Of a DNA stretch of 64,000 bases, positions 24,748 to 36,538 are shown piece by piece; positions within the stretch are counted from its first letter, which is position 1, and each line of letters starts with the position of its first letter. Origin of the DNA: Acidobacteriota bacterium (GTDB lineage: Bacteria > Acidobacteriota > Vicinamibacteria > Vicinamibacterales > UBA823); assembly GCA_002730525.1 (NCBI GenBank), contig PCAK01000008.1:62001-126000 (forward strand), in the 5' to 3' direction. The notes below the pieces were generated by a model. That model ran no database searches and was not told where the DNA came from. It saw only the letters and a list, made by a program, of their open reading frames with translations. The translations under genes and the position numbers were made by a program.

Positions 24748-25595
24748 GCCGCACGGCTGGCCCGGACGGGGTCGCCACCTCCGGGACGGTGGGTCCGAAG
24801 CTGGGCGCGGGCGTGGACCTGCTGAGGGCAATCGTGGCCGCAACGCGGGCGTCGGTCGACGCCCGGCGACGAACCACCTCCGACGGCGAGATCGAGCGGG
24901 CCGCCGCCGCTCGGATGCCCAAGGCGGCGGAGTTCATGGCGCGCCTGAACAGGCCGGACCAGGTGAACGTCATCGCGGAGTGTAAGCGTCGTTCGCCTTC
25001 CAGAGGCGTGCTGTGCCGCGACTACGACCCGGCCCGCCTGGCGACAGCGTACGCCCGGGGCGGCGCGGCGGCGGTTTCCGTGCTGACCGAGCCGACGTTC
25101 TTCGATGGCGCGCTCGAGCATCTCCGCGAGGTGCGCGCGACGGTGGAACTGCCGATCCTAGGCAAGGACTTCATCGTGACGGAGTATCAGCTCGTCGAGG
25201 CGCGAGCGGCCGGCGCGGACGCCGCGCTGCTCATCGTGGGTGCGCTCGACGATGCGATGCTCCGGCGGTTGCTGGCCGCGGCGGACGGCCTCGACCTGGC
25301 CGCCCTGGTCGAGGTCCACGATGCGGCGGAACTGGACCGCGCGCTGGATGCGGGTGCCCGACTCGTCGGCGTCAACAACCGAAATCTTCGAACCCTGGAG
25401 GTCGCGGTCGATACGAGCGTCCAACTCATCGAGCGGATCCCGGATGGGGTGTGTGCGGTGGCCGAAAGCGGTCTCCGGTCGTCTGGCGATCTCGCCATGT
25501 TGCGGTCGTTCGGATACCGGGCGTTCCTGGTCGGGGAAGCCCTGGCGGCTGACGCCGACCCGGCACGGGCGCTGGAGGCGCTCCGTGATGTCTAG
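24744..25595 (+). CDS. trpC: Indole-3-glycerol-phosphate synthase
   Basis: 283-residue TIM barrel. VIAECKRRSPSRG (catalytic Lys), LTEPTFFDGALEHL, ILGKDFIVTEYQ, VGVNNRNLRTLEV and AESGL are present in the family order. The N-terminus is about 20 residues longer than usual. GTG 24744 overlaps the trpD stop by four bases; an internal start is possible. Confidence 0.96.
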   Translation: MSRTAGPDGVATSGTVGPKLGAGVDLLRAIVAATRASVDARRRTTSDGEIERAAAARMPKAAEFMARLNRPDQVNVIAECKRRSPSRGVLCRDYDPARLATAYARGGAAAVSVLTEPTFFDGALEHLREVRATVELPILGKDFIVTEYQLVEARAAGADAALLIVGALDDAMLRRLLAAADGLDLAALVEVHDAAELDRALDAGARLVGVNNRNLRTLEVAVDTSVQLIERIPDGVCAVAESGLRSSGDLAMLRSFGYRAFLVGEALAADADPARALEALRDV

Positions 25596-26250
25596 GGCCC
25601 CGTTCGTGAAGGTCTGCGGGATCACCACGTCGAACGACGCGGAGTGCGCCGCAGGGCTCGGAGCCGATGCCCTGGGGTTTGTGTTCTGGCCGAAGAGCCC
25701 TCGATACATCCCGCCGGCCGACGCCAGACGGATCATCGAACGGATTGGGCCGTTGACGACGGCCGTGGGCGTCTTCGTGAACGCGAGCGCGGGCGAAATC
25801 CATCAGGCGGTCCTTGACGCGCGAATTGACGTCGTGCAGCTGCACGGTGACGAGCCACGCGAGTTGCTGTCTGCACTGACGCGGCCAGTCATCCGGACGG
25901 TCGGTGTGGAGGCGGCCGGGCCGGTCGTGTCGATCGAGTCGCCGCCGCCAGACGTGACGGTGTTGCTGGATGTCCACGACCCGGGCCGGCGAGGGGGGAC
26001 CGGCCGACAGGTCGACTGGGACGTCGCGGCACGATGGGCGCTCCGGCGACGGGTGATCCTGTCGGGAGGGCTGCGGCCCGGGAACGTGCGGGCCGCAATC
26101 CGCCAGGTGGCACCCTACGGCATCGACGTTTCGTCGGGTGTCGAGGCTTCGCCTGGAACGAAGGACACCGTGAAGCTGCGCGAGTTCTTCGTGGAGATCG
26201 AGGCCGAGCGGAGATTCGCGGTAATGGAAGTCGAGGAGCACCATGACTGA
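25588..26250 (+). CDS. trpF: Phosphoribosylanthranilate isomerase
   Basis: 220-residue TIM barrel. VKVCGITT with the catalytic Cys (C10), [20 protein letters not shown], the catalytic Asp region LLDVHDPG and the phosphate-binding [10 protein letters not shown] and DVSSGVE. The ATG at 25588 lies inside the end of trpC (8-nt overlap) and the gene overlaps trpB by 8 nt. The open frame upstream is only trpC in another frame. Confidence 0.95.
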   Translation: MSRAPFVKVCGITTSNDAECAAGLGADALGFVFWPKSPRYIPPADARRIIERIGPLTTAVGVFVNASAGEIHQAVLDARIDVVQLHGDEPRELLSALTRPVIRTVGVEAAGPVVSIESPPPDVTVLLDVHDPGRRGGTGRQVDWDVAARWALRRRVILSGGLRPGNVRAAIRQVAPYGIDVSSGVEASPGTKDTVKLREFFVEIEAERRFAVMEVEEHHD

Positions 26251-27484
26251 GTCGGTGATCTCGGCCCCGGTGTTCGGTCAGCGCGACCCGGACGAACGGG
26301 GCTACTTCGGCGCCTACGGCGGGCGCTACGTACCGGAAACGCTGGTGGCGCCCATCGGGGCGCTTGAGATCGCGTACCTGGAAGCCAGGCGCGATCCGAC
26401 GTTTGGGCGCGACCTGCATCGCCTCCTGACCACCTACGTCGGCCGACCCACACCACTGGCGCCGGCCGAGCGGCTGAGCGCGGCGGTGGGCGGCGCCCAG
26501 ATCCTGCTGAAGCGTGAAGACCTGGCGCACACGGGCGCGCACAAGATCAACAACGCGCTCGGGCAGGCGTTGCTGGCCGCTCGGATGGGGAAGCGACGGA
26601 TCGTGGCCGAGACCGGCGCGGGCCAGCACGGCGTCGCCACGGCCACGGCCTGCGCGCTGCTCGGACTCGACTGTGACGTCTACATGGGCGCGGACGACAT
26701 GGCGCGACAGGCGCTCAACGTCGTGAGGATGCAGTTATTGGGCGCCTCGGTTCGACGCGTAGAGGGCGGCAGCCGTACGCTGAAGGACGCCGTCAACGAG
26801 GCGATGCGTGACTGGGTCACGAATGTGACGGACACCTACTATCTTCTGGGGTCGGTGCTCGGGCCCCATCCTTATCCCCTGATGGTCCGCGAATTCCAGT
26901 CCGTGATCGGCCGCGAGGCCAGAGCACAGGCCATCGAGGCGGGGGGCGTGCCAGACGTGGTCGTGGCGTGTGTCGGCGGCGGGAGTAACGCGCTCGGGAT
27001 ATTCGATGGCTTCGTGGACGACGCGGCTGTTCGGCTCGTGGGCGTGGAGGCCGGCGGCGAGGCGATCGTGCCAGGCCGACACGCCGCCCGGTTCGCGGGC
27101 GGGACGATGGGCGTGCTGCAAGGGACACGCAGTTACGTGCTGCAGGATGCGCACGGCAACATCGAACCGACACATTCGGTGTCGGCGGGCCTCGACTACG
27201 CGGCTATCGGACCGGAGCACGCCTGGATGCGCGACCTCGGCCGTGCCGAGTACACCTGGGTCACCGACGATCAGGCGCTCCACGCGTTTCACGAACTCTG
27301 CCGTCGCGAGGGCATCATGCCGGCGCTCGAGTCGGCGCATGCGGTGGCTCACGCCATGACCCTGGCCGGGACGCTCGAGGGATCGGCCCGCATTCTGGTC
27401 AACCTCTCGGGACGCGGCGACAAGGACGTGGACAGCGTCGCCGCGCGGCTGGACGATTCGTCGGCAGCCGGCGGCGGGGCGTAG
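26243..27484 (+). CDS. trpB: Tryptophan synthase beta chain
   Basis: 413 residues. PLP enzyme that condenses indole and serine. GGRYVPETL near the start, [20 protein letters not shown] with the PLP Lys, [10 protein letters not shown] and the phosphate loop GGGSNALG are intact. TrpB1 type, forming the alpha2-beta2 complex with TrpA encoded 11 nt downstream. Confidence 0.98.
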   Translation: MTESVISAPVFGQRDPDERGYFGAYGGRYVPETLVAPIGALEIAYLEARRDPTFGRDLHRLLTTYVGRPTPLAPAERLSAAVGGAQILLKREDLAHTGAHKINNALGQALLAARMGKRRIVAETGAGQHGVATATACALLGLDCDVYMGADDMARQALNVVRMQLLGASVRRVEGGSRTLKDAVNEAMRDWVTNVTDTYYLLGSVLGPHPYPLMVREFQSVIGREARAQAIEAGGVPDVVVACVGGGSNALGIFDGFVDDAAVRLVGVEAGGEAIVPGRHAARFAGGTMGVLQGTRSYVLQDAHGNIEPTHSVSAGLDYAAIGPEHAWMRDLGRAEYTWVTDDQALHAFHELCRREGIMPALESAHAVAHAMTLAGTLEGSARILVNLSGRGDKDVDSVAARLDDSSAAGGGA

Positions 27485-27495
27485 AAGGGCGGGGG

Positions 27496-28374
27496 ATGTC
27501 GAGGCTCGACGAGGCGTTCGGACAGATCCGGAGCGAGAAGCGGACCGGCCTGGTGACCTACGTGACGGCGGGCGACCCCGACCTCGTGCGCACCAGGTCG
27601 ATCCTCCGCACGCTGGATGAGGCCGGAGCGGACGTGCTCGAGGTCGGGGTGCCCTTTTCCGACCCGCTGGCCGACGGCCCGGTCATCCAGCGGGCGTCGG
27701 AGCGGGCGCGGGCTGGCGGGACGACGCTCGCCGCGACGCTGGAGATGATCGGTGGCGCGCGAGGGGAGCTGCGCGCGCCGGTCGTGGTCTTCAGCTATGC
27801 GAACCCGATTCTGGCGATGGGCAGCCAGACGTTCGCGGCGCGGGCCAGCGACGCTGGCGTCGATGGCGTTCTGGCCTTGGACTTGCCGATCGAAGAGGCT
27901 GGTGACTTCAGGGCGACGATGCTCGACGCGGGACTCGACCCGATCTTCCTGTTGAGCCCGACGACGAGCGACGCTCGGATCAAGCGGGCCGCTGAGCTAG
28001 GGCGAGGCTTTCTGTACGGGATCTCGAGGCTAGGTGTGACCGGGGCGCGGACGGAACTGGCCGACGGAGCGGAGCGGATGGCGGCGCGCATCCGGGCTCA
28101 GACCCAGATGCCGCTCGCGCTGGGGTTCGGCGTCTCGACGGCCGAGCACGTGGCCGCGATCGGTCGTTGGGCCGATGCCGCGGTCGTGGGCAGTGCCCTC
28201 GTGTCGGTCATCGAGAAGGCAGCTGGAGACGCGACGCTGGAGTCGGCATTGGCCGCCTACGTCCAGGAGTTGACGTCGGGGCATGGATCCGCCCGGTACG
28301 CGGAGGGACGTGTGGACGAGACCCGTCGGCTGGAACGCCATCACGGCGTACGGGCGACCGACGGCAGGGAGTGA
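27496..28374 (+). CDS. trpA: Tryptophan synthase alpha chain
   Basis: 292 residues. Splits indole-3-glycerol phosphate. The catalytic Glu in LEVGVPFSDPLADGPVIQ and the Asp in the YANPI-containing region are intact, as are the phosphate-binding GISRLGVTG and GFGVSTAEH. The last ~25 residues (after YVQEL) are a polar tail not seen in most TrpA. Ends 12 nt before the DAHP synthase gene. Confidence 0.97.
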   Translation: MSRLDEAFGQIRSEKRTGLVTYVTAGDPDLVRTRSILRTLDEAGADVLEVGVPFSDPLADGPVIQRASERARAGGTTLAATLEMIGGARGELRAPVVVFSYANPILAMGSQTFAARASDAGVDGVLALDLPIEEAGDFRATMLDAGLDPIFLLSPTTSDARIKRAAELGRGFLYGISRLGVTGARTELADGAERMAARIRAQTQMPLALGFGVSTAEHVAAIGRWADAAVVGSALVSVIEKAAGDATLESALAAYVQELTSGHGSARYAEGRVDETRRLERHHGVRATDGRE

Positions 28375-28386
28375 AGGAGTGAGGCA

Positions 28387-29436
28387 ATGATGATCGTCAT
28401 GCAGGAACAGGCGTCGGAGAGCCAGATCGAAAAGGTGATCGAGCAGCTGTCCGAGCAGGGCTTCGACGTCCACCGATCGACCGGCGCGCTGCGTACTGTC
28501 CTAGGCGCTGTCGGGGGCAACCGGACGTTCGACGCGAGGCTCGTGGAGGTCATGGACGGGGTATCGGGGGTCCATCGGATCACCGAGCCGTACAAGCTGG
28601 CGAGCCGAACGTTCAAGAGCGAGCGGACCGTGATCCAGATCGACAACCTGCGCATCGGCGGAGACGAGGTCGTGGTGATGGCTGGGCCGTGCTCGGCTGA
28701 AACGGAAGAGCAGGTCGAGGCGACCGCCTCCGCCGTGAGGCGCGCCGGGGCCAAGGTGCTGCGCGGGGGAGCGTTCAAACCTCGCAGCTCGCCGTACAGC
28801 TTCCAGGGGCTCGGAGAGCAGGGGCTGCAGATGCTGCGCGGCGCGGCCGACCGGCACGACATGAAGCTGGTGTCGGAAGTCATGGACGTCAGCCAGATCG
28901 CGTTGGTCGGAAAATACTCCGACATCTTGCAGGTCGGCGCGCGAAATATGCAGAACTACACGCTCCTACGCGAGCTTGGCCATACCGCGAAACCCGTGCT
29001 CTTGAAGCGGGGCATCTCGGCGACCATCGAGGAGTGGCTGCTGTCGGCGGAGTACATCCTGGCGGGTGGAAATGCAGATGTGATGCTGTGTGAACGGGGG
29101 ATCCGGACGTTCGAGAGCTACACGCGCAATACGCTCGACATCTCGGCGATCCCGGTTATCCACAAGCTGAGCCATCTGCCGATCGTCTCCGACCCGAGTC
29201 ACGGCACCGGGCGCAGGGACAAGGTGGCTCCGATGGCGCGCGCCTCGGTCGCCGCCGGCGCGGACGCCCTGATTATCGAGGTGCACAACGATCCCGAGCG
29301 CGCGAAGAGCGACGGAGCGCAGTCGCTTTTCCCTGAGCAGTTCGAGCGTTTGATGACCGAACTGCGGATCATCGCTCCGGCGATCGGGCGGAGCATCTGC
29401 CTGGAGCCGGTCGGTGGCAAGGCCTGGGTCAGATGA
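28387..29436 (+). CDS. aroF: 3-deoxy-7-phosphoheptulonate (DAHP) synthase
   Basis: 349 residues. First shikimate-pathway reaction, from PEP and erythrose 4-phosphate. The N-terminal ferredoxin-like domain (about 1-75, [20 protein letters not shown]) is of the kind found in type I-beta enzymes. The catalytic barrel has [43 protein letters not shown] and the metal-site [11 protein letters not shown]. Good ribosome site (AAGGAG) before the ATG. Placement at the end of the trp block puts the pathway entry under the same attenuator. Confidence 0.96.
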   Translation: MMIVMQEQASESQIEKVIEQLSEQGFDVHRSTGALRTVLGAVGGNRTFDARLVEVMDGVSGVHRITEPYKLASRTFKSERTVIQIDNLRIGGDEVVVMAGPCSAETEEQVEATASAVRRAGAKVLRGGAFKPRSSPYSFQGLGEQGLQMLRGAADRHDMKLVSEVMDVSQIALVGKYSDILQVGARNMQNYTLLRELGHTAKPVLLKRGISATIEEWLLSAEYILAGGNADVMLCERGIRTFESYTRNTLDISAIPVIHKLSHLPIVSDPSHGTGRRDKVAPMARASVAAGADALIIEVHNDPERAKSDGAQSLFPEQFERLMTELRIIAPAIGRSICLEPVGGKAWVR

Positions 29437-29454
29437 GGGTGGACTTGTCGACCG

Positions 29455-30381
29455 ATGACCGATCGTAAACCGCTCCCCGTCATCTCTGCGGGTGCGATCG
29501 GCGCCGCGCCGGTCTTCGAGAAGATCGGGATCGTCGGTCTGGGCCTCATCGGGGGCTCCATCGCCATGGCCTCGCGCGCGGCGTGGCCGAACGCGCTGAT
29601 CATCGGCGTCGATACCGGGGAGCTGCTGGAAGAGGCGATGGTGCTGCACGCCGTCGACGTCGGCGCGGATGACGTCGTCGTCCTCTCGGAGGCCGACCTC
29701 GTCATCTTGGCTGCTCCCGTTAGGCAGAACCTCGAGATGCTGGACGAGGTGGCGGCTCACGTCGGCGGCGAGGCGGTCGTGACGGATGTCGGCAGCACGA
29801 AGCGGGCGATTGTCGAGGCCGCCCGCGGATTGCCGCCGCGGCTGCGGTTCGTGGGAGGCCATCCGCTGGCTGGCGCGCCACGGCAAGGGATACGCCACGC
29901 TCGGGCCGATCTGTTTACGGGACGACCGTGGCTGCTGACGCCTGACGGTGATGCACATGGTGAGGCACTGCTGCGGCTGAGGGCTTTCATCGAGGCGGTG
30001 GGCGCCGTGCCGCGAACGATGGATGCCCGGGAGCACGATCGAGTGCTGGCATCGCTGGGCCACCTCCCGCAGCTCGCCGCGACCGCGCTGATGCACATTC
30101 TAGGCACGAGGCTGGGCCGCGACGGCCTGAGCCTGGCGGGCCGAGGTGTCGTCGACACCACACGGTTGGCATCGAGCGACGCGGCGGCCTGGCGGGATGT
30201 CTGTGCGACGAACGCTGACGAGATTCGGCCCGCGCTCGACGCTCTCATTGAAGCCCTGGAGACGCTGCGGGATGACCTTGGAACAGGTTCGAGGTTGGAC
30301 GAACTCTTCGAGTCGGCCAACGACTGGCGGGAGACCCTGACGAGTGCGGTGGACGGCGCCGCGGCGAAGCGAGAGACCTGA
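29455..30381 (+). CDS. tyrA: Prephenate dehydrogenase
   Basis: 308 residues. Oxidative decarboxylation of prephenate toward tyrosine. N-terminal NAD site GIVGLGLIGGS (about 25-35), DVGSTK, and the substrate-binding GGHPLAGAPRQGIRHA. The C-terminal helical domain is of normal length; no ACT domain is attached. Follows aroF by 18 nt. No pheA or aroH is in the window. Confidence 0.93.
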   Translation: MTDRKPLPVISAGAIGAAPVFEKIGIVGLGLIGGSIAMASRAAWPNALIIGVDTGELLEEAMVLHAVDVGADDVVVLSEADLVILAAPVRQNLEMLDEVAAHVGGEAVVTDVGSTKRAIVEAARGLPPRLRFVGGHPLAGAPRQGIRHARADLFTGRPWLLTPDGDAHGEALLRLRAFIEAVGAVPRTMDAREHDRVLASLGHLPQLAATALMHILGTRLGRDGLSLAGRGVVDTTRLASSDAAAWRDVCATNADEIRPALDALIEALETLRDDLGTGSRLDELFESANDWRETLTSAVDGAAAKRET

Positions 30382-30382
30382 C

Positions 30383-30796
30383 GTGGTGATTGTTCGCTCG
30401 GCAGTTGACGAGATCGTTCGACACGCGCAGGCGGAGAGCCCTCACGAATGTTGCGGACTGCTCCTGGGGGACGCGGCGAGGATCGACACCGCGACGCGGG
30501 CGCGGAATGATTCCCCAGACCCGACCCGGTATCGCGTAAATCCCGAGGACCACTTCGGTGCGATTCACGCGGCGCGCGCCACCGGGCGTCGTGTTGTGGG
30601 GGTATATCATTCCCATCCTCACAGCTCTGCGTCTCCGTCGTTCACGGATCTCGCGGAAGCGAGCTATCCCGAGTATCTCTACCTGATCGTCTCGCCCTCC
30701 AGTCTCGGCGAGGACCCGGTGGACACCGGCGCGCTCCGGGCGTACTGGCTGCGGGACGGGCGCGCCATCGTCGAGGCTCTGCGTGTCGAGGCCTGA
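30383..30796 (+). CDS. JAMM/MPN (M67) family metallopeptidase
   Basis: About 137 residues from GTG 30383, one base after the tyrA stop. The JAMM zinc motif is complete: the N-terminal Glu (HECCG) and HSHPHSSASPSFTD (H-x-H-x7-S-x2-D). The closest bacterial relatives remove C-terminal extensions from ubiquitin-like sulphur carriers (Mec+ type) or act in cysteine and molybdopterin pathways. No sulphur carrier gene is adjacent, so the substrate is unknown. Confidence 0.85.
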   Translation: MVIVRSAVDEIVRHAQAESPHECCGLLLGDAARIDTATRARNDSPDPTRYRVNPEDHFGAIHAARATGRRVVGVYHSHPHSSASPSFTDLAEASYPEYLYLIVSPSSLGEDPVDTGALRAYWLRDGRAIVEALRVEA

Positions 30797-30814
30797 TCGG
30801 TGAGGCGAGCGCCG

Positions 30815-30820
30815 TATAAT
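30815..30820 (+). promoter_or_regulatory. -10 box of a probable leaderless promoter (pepA)
   Basis: Perfect TATAAT, then 6 nt (ccctgg), then ATG 30827. The expected +1 falls on or next to the A of the start codon and there is no Shine-Dalgarno sequence. No convincing -35 box. Confidence 0.5.
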
Positions 30821-30826
30821 CCCTGG

Positions 30827-32359
30827 ATGCACGATGCGACGCTGCGGTCAGACCTGCGAGCGGTGAGCGGCCACCTCTCGAGTCTGGCTGCGGACCTCCT
30901 CGTCCTGCCGACGTGGGACGGTGACGATCTCGCCGACATTCCCGAACTCGACGTTGCGACGGCTGGGGCATTAGCCGATGCCCGCGCCCGAAGTGAGTGG
31001 CGTGGAAAGGCCTTCGCGACTTGTCTGGTGGCGGTCGCGGATGCGTCTTGGCCCGCGCGCCGCGTGCTCTTGATTGGCACGGGATCGGCCCCGGAATCGA
31101 CAGCCCAGATTAGACGGGTCGCCGCCGCGGCCATGCTCGAGGCCACGAGCCGTCGAGTGGCCAGCGTCGCGTTCTGTCTCCGTGAGGTGAACCAGACGGT
31201 CGAAGCGGCCCAGGCGGCTGCCGAGGGGCTGACCCTGGGAGAATTCGACGGCGGAAGCTACAAGAGCGATGCCGAGCCTCACACGGTCGGCAACGTTCTC
31301 GTCGCGCGCGCCGGCGCGGCGAGCGACTCCGAGCAGGGCGCCGCGCTGGAGCAGGCCGTCGCACGCGGCCGGCTACTGGGCGCGTGCAGCAACGCAGCCC
31401 GCGAGATGGCGAACGAGCCGGGCAACACCCTGACCCCGACCGTGTTCGCCGATCGCGCCAGACAGCTCGCGGAGGGCACGACGCTGACGGTCGACGTGCT
31501 CGAGCAGCCGCAGATGGAGGAGCTGGGGCTCGGGCTGCTGCTGGGCGTGGCGCGTGGAAGCGCCGAGCCACCCCGACTGATCGTCCTCAAGCACGAACCG
31601 GACGGCGCGGCCGATGCGCCCGTTCTGGGTCTCGTCGGGAAAGGCATCACCTTCGACAGCGGCGGCATCTCGCTGAAGCCGCCCGATTCAATGGAGTTGA
31701 TGAAGGACGACATGGCGGGCGGGGCCGCCGTGATGGCTGCGATGCGCGCGATCAGTCTGCTCGGCGTGCCGATCCGTGTCATCGGCGTCGTGCCGGCGAC
31801 CGAGAACCTGCCGGGTGGCCGTGCCATCAAGCCGGGAGACATCCTGCGAAGCGCGGACGGCCAGACCGTCGAAGTGATCAACACCGATGCGGAGGGACGG
31901 CTGGTGTTGGGCGATGCGCTCTGGTATGCGAAGCGGTGTGGCGCGACGCACCTCGTGGATGTAGCAACGTTGACGGGGGGATGTGTCGTGGCACTGGGAA
32001 AGATCACGAGCGGCCTCTTCGGCGCCCCTAATGGTTGGGTCGAGGCGGTGCAGCGAGCGGCAGGCATCGCTGGGGACCGAGTGTGGCCGCTTCCGGTGTT
32101 CGAGGAGTACGCCGATCAAATCAGAAGTGACATCGCCGATCTGAAGAACACCGGCGGGCGGGCGGCCTCCCCGATCACTGCGGCGATGTTTCTCAAGGCG
32201 TTCGTCGGCGAGACTCCGTGGGCCCATCTCGATGTCGCAGGGACGGCCTGGAGCGAGGAGGCGCGCCCTGACCAGCCCAAGGGCCCATCGGGCGTGGCGG
32301 TGCGGACGCTGGTCGAACTGGCCTGTGCCCACGTGAGATGGGCAGGGATCGGCGCCTGA
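30827..32359 (+). CDS. pepA: Leucyl aminopeptidase (M17 family)
   Basis: 510 residues. Two-metal cytosolic aminopeptidase: the C-terminal catalytic domain has GKGITFDSGGISLKP, the DDMAGGAAVM stretch and the signature NTDAEGRLVLGD. N-terminal macro-like domain to about residue 170. ATG 30827 is chosen for the TATAAT box 6 nt upstream; an in-frame GTG at 30800 would place the promoter inside the gene. Confidence 0.93.
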   Translation: MHDATLRSDLRAVSGHLSSLAADLLVLPTWDGDDLADIPELDVATAGALADARARSEWRGKAFATCLVAVADASWPARRVLLIGTGSAPESTAQIRRVAAAAMLEATSRRVASVAFCLREVNQTVEAAQAAAEGLTLGEFDGGSYKSDAEPHTVGNVLVARAGAASDSEQGAALEQAVARGRLLGACSNAAREMANEPGNTLTPTVFADRARQLAEGTTLTVDVLEQPQMEELGLGLLLGVARGSAEPPRLIVLKHEPDGAADAPVLGLVGKGITFDSGGISLKPPDSMELMKDDMAGGAAVMAAMRAISLLGVPIRVIGVVPATENLPGGRAIKPGDILRSADGQTVEVINTDAEGRLVLGDALWYAKRCGATHLVDVATLTGGCVVALGKITSGLFGAPNGWVEAVQRAAGIAGDRVWPLPVFEEYADQIRSDIADLKNTGGRAASPITAAMFLKAFVGETPWAHLDVAGTAWSEEARPDQPKGPSGVAVRTLVELACAHVRWAGIGA

Positions 32360-32380
32360 GCAGCGGAAGGACCGAGGCAG

Positions 32381-32599
32381 ATGGCCAGTCAGCCGACGAC
32401 GCCGATCATCGTTCAGCTCCCGGACCCGCCCACGCCCGAAACCACCGTGGCGGACGTCCTGCTGCAGGCGATCGGCTTGACGGGCGCCTTCATCCTCATC
32501 GCATTCGTGGCGGGGATCGTCATTGGAGGCCTGCTGTTCCGGATCCGTCGGAGCCGGAGAGACGCGGAAGACGACGGGATGCAGAGCCTGGGGCTGTGA
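32381..32599 (+). CDS. Small single-pass membrane protein, unknown
   Basis: 72 residues. A Pro/Thr-rich N-terminus (PTTPIIVQLPDPPTPETT), one transmembrane helix (about 28-53, GAFILIAFVAGIVIGGLLF) and a basic then acidic tail (RIRRSRRDAEDD), which predicts N-out/C-in. GAGG ribosome site upstream, 21 nt after pepA. I do not recognise it. Confidence 0.6.
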   Translation: MASQPTTPIIVQLPDPPTPETTVADVLLQAIGLTGAFILIAFVAGIVIGGLLFRIRRSRRDAEDDGMQSLGL

Positions 32600-32618
32600 C
32601 GAGGATCGAAGGCGAGGA

Positions 32619-34199
32619 CTAGGGCTGCGAGGCCACCTGGATGTTCTTCAAGGTGCGCTGATACCGCAGCACGGCCTCGAACAGGGCCTGAGCGATTCGC
32701 TGCCGATAGTCATCCTGTTTGAGCAGGAGTGCTTCGGCCCGGTTGCTGAGGAACGAGACCTCGGCCAACACGCTGGGCATGTCGGCCCCGATCAGCACGA
32801 CGAACGGGGCCTGCTTGACGCCAAGATCGCGGATTTGCGGATTGACGGACCTGAGCTTCTGGTCGAGCCCCCCTTGCACCATTTCGGCGAACTCCCGCGA
32901 TTCATCGAGCTTGTTGTTCAGCGCGATCGTCTGCACGAGGTCCTGTAATCGAGCCATCGTGCGCCCTGACGACGCGTTCTCTCGAGCGGCCAGAGCCTCG
33001 GCTTCGGGGTTGGTGGCGAAGTTGAGGAAGTACGTCTCGACTCCGCGGGCTTTTCGGTTCGTGCTGGCGTTGGCGTGAATCGAGAGGAAGAGATCGGCAC
33101 GCTGACGGTTGGCAATGGCCGTCCGCTCTTCGAGGGGGATAAACCGGTCGGTCTCCCGTGTCAGCACCACGTCGATAGACGGTTGGGAGGCGAGGAGCGC
33201 CTTCAGCCGTAGCGAGATGTCGAGCACGAGCGCGGCTTCGGACATGCCGGAGCCTCGGGCGCCAGGGTCGCGGCCGCCGTGGCCGGGGTCGATGACGATG
33301 CGACTGACCCCGAGGCCAAGCTGGCGCGATAGCGAGAAGTTGCCGGCGGCGTTGGCGGCCGGGGCGGCGGGTTCGCCGCCGCGAACGGTCAGCGGTTCCG
33401 GGGTCGGCGCGTCGGGACCGCGAACGGCGTCGATCACCAGACGGTAGGGACTGTAGAGCGAGAAGACGCTGTAGTCCTCGACGTTGTCGAGGTCGAGCAC
33501 GACGCGCGTGATGTTGTTCGGGTGACGTCCCAGCCGAATCTTTCTGACCACGTCGTCACTGAAGGAAAAGGTGGCGTCGAGCAGTTCCGGGGCGGCCTCC
33601 GTCCCCTGGAGATCGAAGAACACCCGGTCGGGATTCTCGAGGCGTTCGTGCCGGTAACTGACCTCCCCGCCGAGTTGGATCGTGACGCGTACGCCGGCCT
33701 CGAGGCGGGTTCGCTCGATGGCGCTGATCGCCGTGGGGCGCAGCCGTGCATGAGCGAGCGCGCCGAGGCGTGCAACGCGCTCGTCGACCCGGGCCACCAG
33801 GGAACTGCTCGGGTACTCGCTGCGAAGCATCTCCAGCAGGCGCTCGCTATCGCGGCGGTCGGTCGCATTGCCGAAGTGCTGGAACGCGTCGAGGGCGAGG
33901 CCGGAGGCCTGCCACAGGGCGTTGTCGCTGTATCCGCTGCGCGGGTACTGCCGCACGACATCCTGATAGCGGCGAACCAGCGCTCGGAGTTCATCGAGGG
34001 AGGGCGGTTGCGGCCGCGTCGGAGCCCGGAGCGTGCGTTCGCGAGCGAGCGCGTCGGCGTAGAGTTCGCGCGCGGTGGTGGCCTCCACGGTCGGCGCAAC
34101 GAGCGCGGTCAACGTGAGGACGATCCCCAGGCACGCGACAAAGACGCCGCGCGAGGCAACCGCCGGGAAGGGCGAACGCAGGTGAGTGGAGGCGATCAT
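32619..34199 (-). CDS. N-acetylmuramoyl-L-alanine amidase with AMIN domain (AmiC-like)
   Basis: 526 residues. Signal segment (about 15-40), a TPR-like region (about 60-150), an AMIN peptidoglycan-targeting domain (about 170-270, ending PYRLVIDAV), and an Amidase_3 domain. The four zinc/catalytic residues of Amidase_3 are visible: His in VIDPGHGGRDPGARG, Glu in MSEAALVLDISLRLK, His in LSIHANAS, Glu in LAEVSFLSN. It splits septal peptidoglycan so daughter cells separate. It follows ftsK by 14 nt, which fits a division role. The TPR part is an uncommon addition to AmiC. Confidence 0.9.
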   Translation of the reverse strand: MIASTHLRSPFPAVASRGVFVACLGIVLTLTALVAPTVEATTARELYADALARERTLRAPTRPQPPSLDELRALVRRYQDVVRQYPRSGYSDNALWQASGLALDAFQHFGNATDRRDSERLLEMLRSEYPSSSLVARVDERVARLGALAHARLRPTAISAIERTRLEAGVRVTIQLGGEVSYRHERLENPDRVFFDLQGTEAAPELLDATFSFSDDVVRKIRLGRHPNNITRVVLDLDNVEDYSVFSLYSPYRLVIDAVRGPDAPTPEPLTVRGGEPAAPAANAAGNFSLSRQLGLGVSRIVIDPGHGGRDPGARGSGMSEAALVLDISLRLKALLASQPSIDVVLTRETDRFIPLEERTAIANRQRADLFLSIHANASTNRKARGVETYFLNFATNPEAEALAARENASSGRTMARLQDLVQTIALNNKLDESREFAEMVQGGLDQKLRSVNPQIRDLGVKQAPFVVLIGADMPSVLAEVSFLSNRAEALLLKQDDYRQRIAQALFEAVLRYQRTLKNIQVASQP

Positions 34200-34213
34200 C
34201 AGTAGCGACGCGG

Positions 34214-36537
<2,324 letters not shown>

Positions 36538-36538
<1 letters not shown>

